Shown here: piece after piece, positions 24,701-36,700 of the stretch
How the letters are laid out: each line of letters starts with the position of its first letter
Position numbering within the stretch: position 1 is the stretch's first letter
NCBI GenBank assembly: GCA_918807975.1
Contig: OU964925.1
Location: 7,974,798 to 8,038,797 of the forward strand
Reading direction: 5' to 3'
Length of the DNA: 64,000 nt
From: Aplidium turbinatum
Taxonomy: Eukaryota > Chordata > Ascidiacea > Aplousobranchia > Polyclinidae
Translations under genes and position numbers: made by a program
Notes under the pieces: model-generated
What the model saw: only the letters and a program-made list of their open reading frames with translations
Database searches by the model: none
What the model was told of the DNA's origin: nothing

Positions 24701-27700
24701 TATTTCAACAATCACAATAGCTGTAGAGTTTTGGTGGTTAACGTTGAATATGACTAATGAATGTTGCAAATTTTCAACAATTAGTTTGGGTATGAAACAC
24801 GAAAAACTTAAGTAGGCTAAGCAAAACCGACGGTAAAATGAATTTTGCTACATGTAGTAGCAGACTAGCAGTTATGAAACCATATGCACCCGTTTTACTA
24901 AATCCAGATTTACGAATCAAGTTCAAAGATTTAGCAACGTACACACATGCATCAAAGTCCCAAGAAATGTTCTTACTTTCGTTCCGACAGCTTACTTTTG
25001 TTGTTGGTTTCTTTAGTAGATTAATATACTCCAATCCGAGTGTGAAACGTACTGGCTCGAAGTTGAGTTCTAATAGACTTTCCATGACTGCGTCTTTCGA
25101 TGTTAAAGTAGAATATATCTTTCTTTTAGCACTACTGTATATCTTAACATTCAGCTAAAGAAACTCCAGTCTGTCGACCTCAAATTCAATTCAATCAATG
25201 AAAATCTTTACGATCGGCCTTTCACTGCAGGCACTGGCGACAGCGAAAAAACACGTGCGTCGCAACTCGCAATGTACATTGTACAGTTTTGCCTTCATCA
25301 AACTGTAGCCTAGTGTGCCAATATCTGATTGCCATTACACAGACTGTACAGTTTTGCCTTTACCAAACTGTACTGTGCCAATACCGGAATGCCCATACAC
25401 AAACTGCAGCTACAGCGTACAGTGTTGCCTTTACTAAACTTTACTGTGCCAATATCGGCTGTACTGTGCCAACACCTTACCAAACTGTACTGTGCCAACA
25501 CCGGATTGCCATTATAAACTGTACAGGTTTGCCTTTACCACATAGTAGCCTACTGTGCCAATACCGGATGACCCTTACACAAACTGTACACATTTGCCGT
25601 TACACAAACTGTACTGTGCCAGTACCGGATTGCCATTACACAAACTGTACACTTTTGCCGTTACACAAACTGTACTGTGCCAGTACCGGATTGCCATTAC
25701 ACAAACTGTACAGTTTTGCCATTACCAAACTGTACTGTGCCAATACCGGATTGCCCTTACACAAACTGTACAGTTTTGCCTTTACACAAACTGCACTGTG
25801 CCAATACCGGATTGCCATTACACAAACTGTACAGTTTTGCCATTACCAAACTGTACTGTGCCAATATCGGATTGCCCTTACACAAACTGTACAGTTTTGC
25901 CATTACCACACAGTACTGTGCCAATACCGGATTGCCCTTACACAAACTGTACAGTTTGCCATTACCAAACTGTACTGTGCCAATACCGGATTGCCTTTAC
26001 ACAAACTGTACAGTTTTGCCATTACCAAACTGTACTGTGCCAATACCGGATTGTCTTTACACAAACTGTACAGTATTGCCATTACCAAACTGTACTGTGC
26101 CAATACCAGATTGTCCTTATATAAACTATACAGTTTTGCCATTACCAAACTGTACTGTGCCACTACCGGATTGCCCTTACACAAACTGTACAGTTTTGCC
26201 ATTACACAAACTGTACTGTGCCAATACCGGATTGCATTTACACAAACTGTACAGTTTTGCCATTACCAAACTGTACTGTGCCGATACCGGATTGCCCTTA
26301 CACAAACTGTACAGTTTTGCCGTTACAACATTGTATCGGCCCGATACAGGCTTTGTATCGGACAAACTGTACCGTTTTGCCGATGCAATACTGTACATTG
26401 CCGGTATTGGCCCGATACAGTGCAAACGTTACCGATACACCCGATACACGCCGATACAAATACAGTATTGGCCCAATACTGTGATGTTTGCTGGGACTGT
26501 TCATGAATTACGATAGAATTACGATTTTTCGGCGATTTCCACAAGCGTTTGTTTCATGGTGCCTGGTTTCTTTTTCCCTGTTATTGGAGCCTATTTTTCG
26601 CTGATATGTTTGCAGGTCACTATTGTTGCCTGTATTGCGATGTGTCAAACATTTCCTTGTTTACTGAAATTGTTAATTGTAAGATATCTTTTGTGAAGCG
26701 AAGTGGCAACACCACTCTTGCTTGGCGATGGATATTCTGATGAAACCGCTCGCCTCGCTATAAGTGCGCAAAACAAGTGGCCTCGTTTATTAGGCAATAT
26801 TAAAAAAGTCAAAAGTGTTGTAAAAGGAGCTTGGCCTGGCAATAGCGTTGTTCGATTAATTTTGTTGCTGCGGTATTCTAACACAAATATTAACAACATG
26901 CAACGCTGGATAGCCTACTGGGTACGAAATGCGTTGTTCTCTAGCATAAAAGTCAACCTACCTAAAATTTTATTAGTGCAGCCCGCCACAGCTCTCCTTA
27001 GTGGCAAAGTGGCTCGCATGCAAAAAAGGTTGGTGACCCCTGCCATAAAGTATCAAATCATATTGACAAATCAACTTTATTGAAGAGAATTGTATTTTGA
27101 TTTATTTGCTGCAAACTAATACATCGAAGAAATTCCACTTGTGTGGCAAAACCTTTAAAAAAAATTTAGTTTTATCGCTTTTGCACGGTACTACATGCTA
27201 CTTTGTGATTGTTGTATATCACACTACACATGTTATCCAAACTGACAAGTGAAGTTCCTGATTGTCGAAATAATTCAAGAAAGGTGTTCTTTAGAATGTT
27301 CTATGATAAACATTCATCTTGACATTAAAACTGAAACCATTAAGCCAACAGTTAATATTTTAGTCCTCATGCCAACAATAATCTACAGTAGACTTTTAAC
27401 TTTGCGTAAAACACAACTTTACAAGAAACTTTGCAATAACAAATCGCAAAAATTACAAATAAAGCTATTTTTCATTTTTCTTTCAGACTTACGATGTAAA
27501 CAGACAAGTCGCTGATTCAGCCAGCACAGCCACGGCTTATCTCTGTGGAGTGAAATCGACCTATTACACAGTGGGGGTTTCCGGGAAAGCAAGATTTGGA
27601 CAATGTAAAACGCAAGAAAAAAACGAAGTCCCATCAATTCTTATACACTCGGCTGAAGCTGGTAGGCAACGAACAACTGTATCTGATCAAAATTGGGCCT

Positions 27701-30700
27701 TGTTTGAAGTAGAGTTGTTGCAATGTTTAGATTAAACCTTCCGGCAACGTTTGAAAAAGCAATAAATGCTGAAAACTGCTTTACAACATTTAGTTTAGCA
27801 TAGTCATCAAATAAGATTTGACTTGGTATTACTTTGAACAGGAAAAGCAACAGGAATAGTGACAACCACTCGCATTAACCACGGCACCCCAGCGGCCACT
27901 TACGCTCATTCAGCTTCAAGATTATGGTATAGCGATGCAGATTTAACACCAGATGCAAAAAAAAATCGTTGCAAAGATATTGCTCAACAGTTCTTCGACA
28001 ATTCCGATAAAATTACAGTAAGTGCTTAATGCTTATCCACATTTTCAAAGTGGTAAAAAACCTGAAATTGAAAAAATGTTTACAAGTGACCAAACAGTTA
28101 GTAATAATAGCAGACACGGTTAATAGGTATAATTAACTACTGCAAAGCATTGTAACTTAAATGTATATTTAGGTTGCATTGGGTGGAGGAAGAAAGTTCT
28201 TTATGCCATCTGACAAGTACGACCCAGAATACCCCGAAAATAAGGATTGTCGCCCTATTCGCAAAGATGGGCAAAATCTAATCGGCAATTGGTTGTCATC
28301 TCATGCGAAGAATCATTTGCAACCTAAGTACGTCTGGAACAAAGAACAGTTCGACAACGTTGACATTGACACTACAGATCGACTGTTAGGTCAGAGATGT
28401 GTTCATTCATTACTTCTAAGAGCAGGGGTCACCAACCTTTTTTGCATGCAAGCCACTTTGGCACTTAGGAGAGCTGTGGCGGGCCGCACTAGTAAAATAT
28501 TAGGTAGGTTGACTCTTATGCTAGAAAAGAACGCATTTCGTACCCAGTATCCAGAGTTACATGTTGTTAATATTTATCTTAGAACACCGCAGCAACAAAA
28601 TTAGTCGAACAACGCTACTACCAGGCCAAGCTCCTTTAACAACACTTTCGACTTCTTTAACATTGCCTAATAAACGAGGCCACTTGTTTTGCTCACTTAA
28701 AGCGAGGCGAGCGGTTTCATCAGAATATTCATCGCCAAGCAAGAGTGGATTTGTCACTTCGCTACACAAAAGATATCTTACCATTAACAGTTTCAGTAAA
28801 CAAGGAAATGTTTGACACATCGCAATACAGGCAACAATAGTGACCTGCAAACTTATCAGAGAAAAATAGGCTCCAATAACAGCGAAAAAGAAACCAGGCA
28901 CCATGAAACAAACGCTTGTGGAAATCAGCGAAAAAACGTTTCTATCGTAACTCATGAACAGTGTTCCCTCTAAAAAGCAATGAGTTGGTTGTCATCCTTT
29001 TTGTGAGAGTCTATATAACCGTCTTTCCTTGATTATTAGACAAATGTCACTTGCTGTGCTTATCAGCATGGCAAGAATTGTTGATTAACAACATTTTGCA
29101 GTAGCCTACTAAGCTAAATATTTTTCAACTGCCCGGAAGCATAATAATTCCACCAAAATTTCATTCAAAGTAGCTTTTCGGCAGTTTCTTCTCCAAAAAA
29201 GGATAACAGTATTTCTAACAAAATAGAAATGTGTTTATTGGCAGCCAACTGTAACAAGAATTGATAGCGATAGACACCGTGTTTCGCCCATGAGGCTGGG
29301 GTGGTCAGTACCGCACCACATGTTATAAAATGAGCCCGATCGTGAAGACCTTGAATAACCGGCCAACCGCGCCCCGCAAATGCTGGGGCGCGGCGTGAGG
29401 GGACGGGCGACTTTGCGCTCGGAAACGCTTGGTCTACCAGCTAAGGACGCGGGGCCAGGGCTGGGGAGATGTGGTGTCTGTGAGGAGAGAATTGTCTGTG
29501 ATGAATTGCCAAAATTCCGATTGATGAGCCCGCATCCCGAAAATTTATAAAATTGAGACTAACCAGAGAGACAGGTACGAACCGCCCTTTTGCAGTGGAG
29601 GTTCGTCTTCCGGCAGGTTTGGGTCTGCCGGGAGAATAGCTTACAGCCGCGGGGGAAGACAGCCCACGGAGAGCGTTTTCTCCCTCTCACGTTCAGAAAG
29701 AAAAGAGCCAACAAAATGTATTTTATTCAAATATGATTTAAGTACTTCATCAATCCACAAAGCCATACAAGTGCAAACTAAGCGACATTCAAACACCTGT
29801 TCAATTTGAGTCTTACATTTCTTTACAAAAAATTGGACTTTAAAATAAACTTTCACCATTTTAAGAAGTCCCTTCACCAACCCTTGCTACGCTTTGAAGT
29901 ACCTAAATCTATGAAGTTATTCAATCAAGTGTTCCAAAAATCCAATATTTCTTTTGGTTTAACTAAGACGATACAAGAACTTAGCCTATCAAGCCTAGTT
30001 TAGACATGGGATTCCATAGACCCTTTGTGTACAACATATACAGAAGATACTGTGCACTCCTGTCGTCAGACCACTCGGCATGCGGTAACTAAGCAAGTGC
30101 TTCAACTCAGCAACTACAGACAACTCTTTTAGCTACTGCCAAGTCAGCAAATGTCATTTACTTGCTCAGTTAGGACTTGCTTGGTCATCGCTTGTTGAAC
30201 TGATTTTGCTGACTTGTGGCATGCCAAACTTCGGCTTGCTCAGTTGTTACTTGGTCAGTTTCTTTATTTACCAACTTCAGCTACTTGCTGAAATGTTGCT
30301 AGTTCAGTTGTCACTTGCCCAACTGCCATTTGCTCAGTTCACAACTGCTGACTTGCAGGAGACTTGAGCAGTCCATGGTGCAACTAAAACATGAATTTTA
30401 CATAGAAATGTTGGGCAATAATAGTTTGTCTTTCAAAATGTTTTTTTTAAAGTAATTTCATTTACTGCAGTATTTAATTTCTTTTCTTTTATTTTTGAGT
30501 CATGTATAAAATCATCATCAAACAATATGTGTGTTGTCTCCCTGAATGAATCAATTCTAGTGTGTGTTATTAAAGTGGTTTTTCTATTAGTGCAAAAAGA
30601 AATGTCTTAATGTTAACAAAGATTCAAACGTCATAGATCAATTTGTTTCCAGAATTAATTACTTGACCTAACTTACTTGCGCTACTTCTTAAATGCTTCA

Positions 30701-33700
30701 TTAAATTCATTTTAACAAACTTTTCAGGTTTATTTGAACCTGAAGAGATGCAATTTGAGGCTTTTCGAAATAAGGATGGCGCAGGCGAACCTTCATTAAC
30801 AGAAATGGCAGAAAAAGCTATCAAGATGTTGAAGAAAAGCAAGGAAGGATACTTTCTTTTGATTGAAGGAGGGCGCATAGGTAAGAAACATACAAAACCA
30901 TCGCACAAAAATTCCAAATAAAGTCTATTTAATTTCAAAACTAACTTATGATTTCGTTGAAGTTGGCCTTTTTATATTTTTCATAAAGATTTGTTTTTCT
31001 AGCTTGTCGATCAGTGCTTAAGTTTTTCAGCCGATCACATGCTTTTATATGCGGTGATCTTGTCATGAAAGTTTCTGTGCTTGAATACAACATTAAGGTT
31101 TGATCTCCTCACCATCAAGTTCAGTAAATTTAGATCTTAATCAACATTTTTTTTTGGGCAAAGCTCAGAGTTCAAGATGGGTACCACTACACCAGTCATT
31201 TCCAAACTTTTTCTATTCGCTTACTATTTTGCAGTTTCATGCAGTGTTCGCGTATACCACCTGCGCTACAACCAGAAACTTTCAAAAATATACAATAAAA
31301 GGCAAGATTAGCACAGCGCTGCAAGACAAAAAGATTTTAATATTAGACTAAATATAATTATTGTAAGCTGTTGAGCTGTCGGATTAGTAGAAGACCAATA
31401 AATAGGGTGCACTACTATTGCTACTATCAGTAGCAACATTGAAACTGAAAAATGTTGGCTTCTGTTAAACAACCTAGGTCAGAGGTTCTCAAATTATGCG
31501 TCTCCACGCCCTTGGTGGGTAGTTTCAATTTTTCAAGTGGGTCGCACAATGATTCGTATCTAAACTCGATTACATAATAAAGCGCTCACAGATATTGTTA
31601 ACCCCTGACATGTGCATGAGAACTCATCATTGCGAAACTGTAGCAATTGCTTATGGTTTAGCAATCACGTAGCGCATTTTTTAATTTATTTCCTCGCGAG
31701 ACAAATAAATGCTAGAGACACAAATAAATAAAAATTACTGAAATTCCTATCGCTGAGTGCGTCGCAAGTCCAACACAATTTTTCAAAAACGTTGCAACGA
31801 AAAAAGTTTAAGAACCACTGACCTAGATGTTGTGTCATAAACGCTTGACCTACTAATAAAATTAATTATGACACAATAATGCACATTGAGTAATCTGAAA
31901 GTTTGCGCAAATTGTATTATTTTATTTTAACTACTGTCAACCATGGACGTCCACGTGTCACCTTAAGTGAGCTTCTCACGTACCATCTGAAAAACCTTCG
32001 CATATCACAGTTTGGGAACCACTACACCTTGCAGGTTTACAATTTTCCATACAAAATGGGATTATTACCTGACTCATCATTAATGCGTCCGCCCCGGTAG
32101 CCGTCCACACACCCAAACACTCAGCAGGCACACCATACTTCCATGGAAGATACCTACCCGGGAAGCGAGTGACTTACACTGACCCAAGGGACCCACTGCT
32201 GTAGGTGGTAAACTGTGGATATATAAAGTGATGGTTACTGGCTGCCTCAAGCTTATCTACCTGTCTCAACTTTCCCCTTGCTGATGTTGGAGCAGACTAG
32301 GAGATGGCGGCCAAGCTCAAGAACTAGCACGTTTTGGTAAAGAATTGGTGTTAATTTAATTTTAGTTTGTTTGTGTGTGTGCTTTTTCATGATGCCCGCT
32401 TGAAGAACGGCACCGGCATGTGGAAAATGGCCACTGCAGTCTGACATCTCATTTGGCGGAGATGCCAGAGAAGTGCCCAGAGGAAGGGTAGCTTTCACTG
32501 ACCCCAGTGTCTTCTTGGGATGGGCCTCTGCAATCCTGTCACCTCAGGCGAGTAAGACGACGAAGATGGATGGTTAAAGATGTCCTGCTGCAATCACTCT
32601 TCCGGCATCAGGCCATTTAAGATATGTGAGAGGGACCGGTTAAAGGTGGATTGTTACGCCCTTGGCTCTCTAAACTTTTTCAAAGCTGTTCTACGACAGT
32701 TCTGAGCTAGTGAGATCCACCGCTGCAATCAGTCGTCCCTACCATCAAGGACGGCTAAGAGAGGCGGTTGAAAGAGATTCTTCACTGGTTCTTATTTCGT
32801 CTGACCTTAGGAGGAGGTTTGGAAGGAAGAGAAACGTCAGATGACAAAGGAATGCTATGTTTTTGTGCAATATCTTTTGTTTTTGTCATGATCACCCCAG
32901 GGCTTGGATAGTGGACCGTTTTTTGCTTCATATGTATGTGTTGCCAATATCCAGAGATGTCTTCTTTTGGATGATTCTATCCTTGGCGATGGTATGCATC
33001 ATTCATTCATTAACATGCTTATATTAGCATCTTACTTAATGCTGCTGTTATATTAGCATCTTACTTAATTTTCTACCGTGCTTTTTGCGGATGACACATA
33101 TCTAGCTTTACGTGGTGAAGACTTGGAATCTTTACAAACAGAAACCAATACTGAACTACAAAAAATTGATGCTTGGCTACGAAGAAACAAACTCTCTTTA
33201 AACTACTCTAAAACAAGCTACATTTTAATAAACAAAGTACCTAAGCGTACTGTTGAAACTAATTTCAGGTTGTGTATAAACCAAACAGTGATTGAAAGAA
33301 TGAAAACAGTTAAGTACCTGGGAATCCATGTCGATGAAAATCTAACCTGGTCCTCACACATTAAACATTTGTCGCTGCAGTTGGCTCGATATTCCGGAAT
33401 TTTTTATCGCCTTCGTAACTATGTGTTAGAGGAAACATTGCTTATGTTATATTATAGTCTAGTATATGGTCGTGTTCAATACGGTATTACTATATGGGGT
33501 ACTGCAGGTAAAACACTAATCAAGGAAGTTGACGTAAGACACAATAATATTATTCGTGCAATCACTAGAAGTACAAAATTCAGTCACGTCACTAGCTTAT
33601 ACAAATCTTTGAATATTTTACAACGTGAAGATATTTACAAACTCGAAATTGCAAAATTTATGCATAAAGTTTCCAATAATAATCTACCGCCTGTATTGCA

Positions 33701-36700
33701 AGATCGTTTTATAAAACTTGATAATATTCACTCGCACAACACTCGACAACTAAATAAAATGAAGTATTTTCTTCCACAAATAAACAAATCCGTGGCACAC
33801 AATCTTCTGACACATCGGGGTACTAAATTGTGGAGTGAATTGGATGAATGTATTAAAAGCAAACACCTAGCTTTGTTTAAAAAACTTTATAAAATTACCT
33901 TGTTAAGTTCTTATTAAATCGTTAAAATCGTTCAGTTAAATTATTTTATCTCATGTAACCTCGTATTTGTGTTCTAAAACGATATGATTGATTATATGCT
34001 CATGTTTTCCCAGCTGGTCTTGATTCAATATTCTACAAAACCTTATATATACAATTCGATTTCGAAGCTACTGTTCCATCCATCATTATATTTTATTGAT
34101 ACAGTTATAATGTCTGATGCTGCAATGTAAGATGACTGATGACAGGCAGCACCTTGACTGGTTAACCGCAAGGTTGTTCGGTGCTGCCAGACCTTTCTAT
34201 TGCCATATTTTGATTTGTATGTAATTGTGTTTCTTTATATCGAGTCGTATTAGAAAGGAAAAATAAACAATATCTCTCTTAGTTAAGCAGATAACTTTAG
34301 ATTTCTCGTAAAATACTTCATTTGGTGACACAAGCATGAAAATTGGCACACATGTACTTTAGACCATGTAGATTTCAAAAGTTTAATTAACCAAACGAAA
34401 ATTCAAAGCGGCGGCCGGTGACGTCAAAATTCAAAATGGCCACCATTCCGGTCCTGGACTGACGCAGGAAAGTTGTTTTATGATAGCAATTTAGGTGTTT
34501 TTCATCTCTTACTATCTTAAAAATGTTTTTTGTGACATTTTTAGCCAGTGTTTATGATTTCAGATTATACCTCTCATTAAAAGTTCTCACAAAAACGGGA
34601 AAAAAACGTTTTTTAGTGTTTTTAGCGAAAAAAGGGTGGTCATATGTTTAAAAAATGATAGTCTCAGCAAAATCCCTCGTTACTGTTCACCCTCAAATTC
34701 AGTGTATTTAAAAAAAAGACAGAAGTAGGGGTCCAACTCGAAAGTCACCAGAGTAAATTTTTTGAGCAAACAGAGGTGGTATTTGTAGTAAAATCTGATT
34801 GTTGGTTTTCAAAGCCAGATTTCAATGCCAGTTGGTTTTCAAAGCCATTTTCAAAGCCAGATTGGTGGAATACCACAGAACAAACTAGAAGTTAGAGCTT
34901 CGGTAGAGAGTTTGTCTTGTTGAACCATAGGCATACGAAGCCGAGCACCGTGATCAAGTTTAACATCTTCAAGTTTATTACATTTACAGTACATAAACAT
35001 AAAACTACGCAACAAATTAAGTATCCAACGTTTTCGACATCACAAGATGTCCTCTTGTGATGGACTAGAAGTTATCCGAGGTGTAAAGAAGATACCAGAC
35101 TTGCCTGACTCGTACACGATTGTCAAACCTGCATTTTTCGCTAAACAACCACTTCCACCTGCGTATGACATACAGAAAATACCTAGCCCATCTTTATTCC
35201 TGATTGACAGACAGTTCAACTGGCTAGACCACGTACTTCTCACTGAAGAATATGATGACAAGGTGCAAGCAACGTGGTCCGCATTCAATGGCTCACAGAT
35301 ACAAAATCACAAATTCGACGTCAGCTTTTCGTGCGTTTTACCACTTTTGAGAAATAAAGCAGACAGTGTGTGTCTACAATAAAGCATGTTATGGATCACG
35401 TACAGCAAACTATGTCGTATTTTAATCCGTCTCAAACAGCAGTCATTACAGCTGACCAACCTCTTTTTGCACTATCTAAACAAGTGCAATGGTATTGGCC
35501 TGATGAATACGGCAACTTGGTCATCAACTTGGTCACAGCGTGTAGTTTGTATGCATTGATGCGTTCTGCGCAACAAGTGGAGACACCAGGCTGGATTTAC
35601 AATGAGGTGGAATTCAAAGAATGGTGCGCCACGAAAGCGGATGATTTTCCAATGTTCAACTACTGGTACACTGCATTCAATCTGGAACTCTCATTGCTGG
35701 GTTTTGTGGGCACTCTCCGGGAAAGAAATTTTCCAGGATACAAGGAGGCTCTGGCACTACTCCTTCCAAAATTCTTTAGTGGTGACAGAACTCACTACTC
35801 AAGGTGGCTGACCATACACCTACTTGACATGTTGTCATTGAAAGATAAATTTCCTGATGTTGATGAGCAGTTCATGAAAGGGAAGTTTGTGATTTAGAAG
35901 ACCAACAGAGAATATTCTGCGATTGCTATTGACCAAGCCCATGAACAGAATAATACTATTATGAAAAGAGATGGAGGGATAATTGGAATCACAGAACACG
36001 AATCAGCCTTGCTACGATGAACGGTAGCAGGCCCTGAAGTCTGTAGAATTATACAGGAATATGAATGTGTTTCTAAAAGTCGAGAGAAAGTATTCCTAAA
36101 TCATCATGAAGCAACACCATCAGCACAGAAAGCATTTCTTAAAGACGTCATCTCTCTCACCCGAACCATTGAAGAGATGGGCAATCCCTATCTTGAGGAG
36201 TCAACTTCAGATCTGCTTACTCGTAATACGAAAAATGTCATGGAGCAAAAGGTAACAGATATGCTAAAAGACTATGATACAAAAGGTAAAAATCAGTTGG
36301 AAAACTTCACATCAGAATTAGACAAATTCTACTCACCAATTGGTCGGAACAAACTCACATTGTTTAACTCAAAAAAGACAACACGAAAAAGGAATCACAG
36401 CACATTGAAGGGTGACTGCAGCCTTTTTTCAAAGCTCTTTATTTCATGCCAGATCCGACAAGTTGATCTGCCTGAATTTTTTAGCCATGAAAACCAACGA
36501 TTCCCAGCAGCTTTAAGTTCAGGAGGTGATCTTTACCAAACATAGAAAGCAGATTTAATGGGTTGCCTAGAGAATGTGGTACCTGCACAACCTGCTTTAC
36601 TGGACGATGTAGACATGATGGTGATAGATGGAGCATGTTTAGTACACTCTACTACACCAAAACATCATACGTTTGGTGAATAAGCCCAGAAGGACTTCGT

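Larger units (their letters stand above)
21946..26497. mobile_element. 4.5-kb minisatellite-ended DNA element with 2-bp AC TSD
   Basis: The element spans 21948-26495. The left end CCCAGCAAACATCACAGTAT and the reversed right end are the same for about 25 bases (inverted repeat). The dinucleotide AC flanks both sides. The second hAT copy keeps the uninserted site GGAACACTGTTCATGA (minus strand near 28952-28967), which fixes both borders. Just inside each end is a tandem array (left about 21960-23170, right about 25280-26400). The middle (about 23170-25270) has weak coding hints on the minus strand. Non-TA 2-bp TSDs and repetitive subterminal regions suggest a CACTA/EnSpm-like element, but no transposase is visible. 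Confidence 0.85.
20333..27050. mobile_element. 6.7-kb hAT element in intron 3 carrying nested insertions
   Basis: The element spans 20341-27042. Both ends read CAGGGGTCACCAAC inward, and exact 8-bp TSDs CCATAAAG flank it (20333-20340 and 27043-27050). Inside are a Penelope-like remnant (20721-21185), a U6 retrocopy (21699-21806) and a minisatellite-ended element (21948-26495). A second partial copy of its right half is at 28423-29125 in inverted orientation and lacks the U6 copy and the minisatellite element. I see no hAT transposase in it. Confidence 0.9.

Noticed and set aside
25280-26400. CRISPR-like repeat array
   Set aside because: Contiguous 60-bp tandem units without unique spacers, in animal DNA inside a transposon.
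25289-26516. Open frames of 279-405 residues
   Set aside because: They are translations of a 60-bp tandem repeat; since 60 is divisible by three, frames stay open on both strands and in several phases. There is no sign of a real protein.
31195-31480. Short ORF (83 residues) at 31100-31351
   Set aside because: It crosses a hAT end and has no conserved features.
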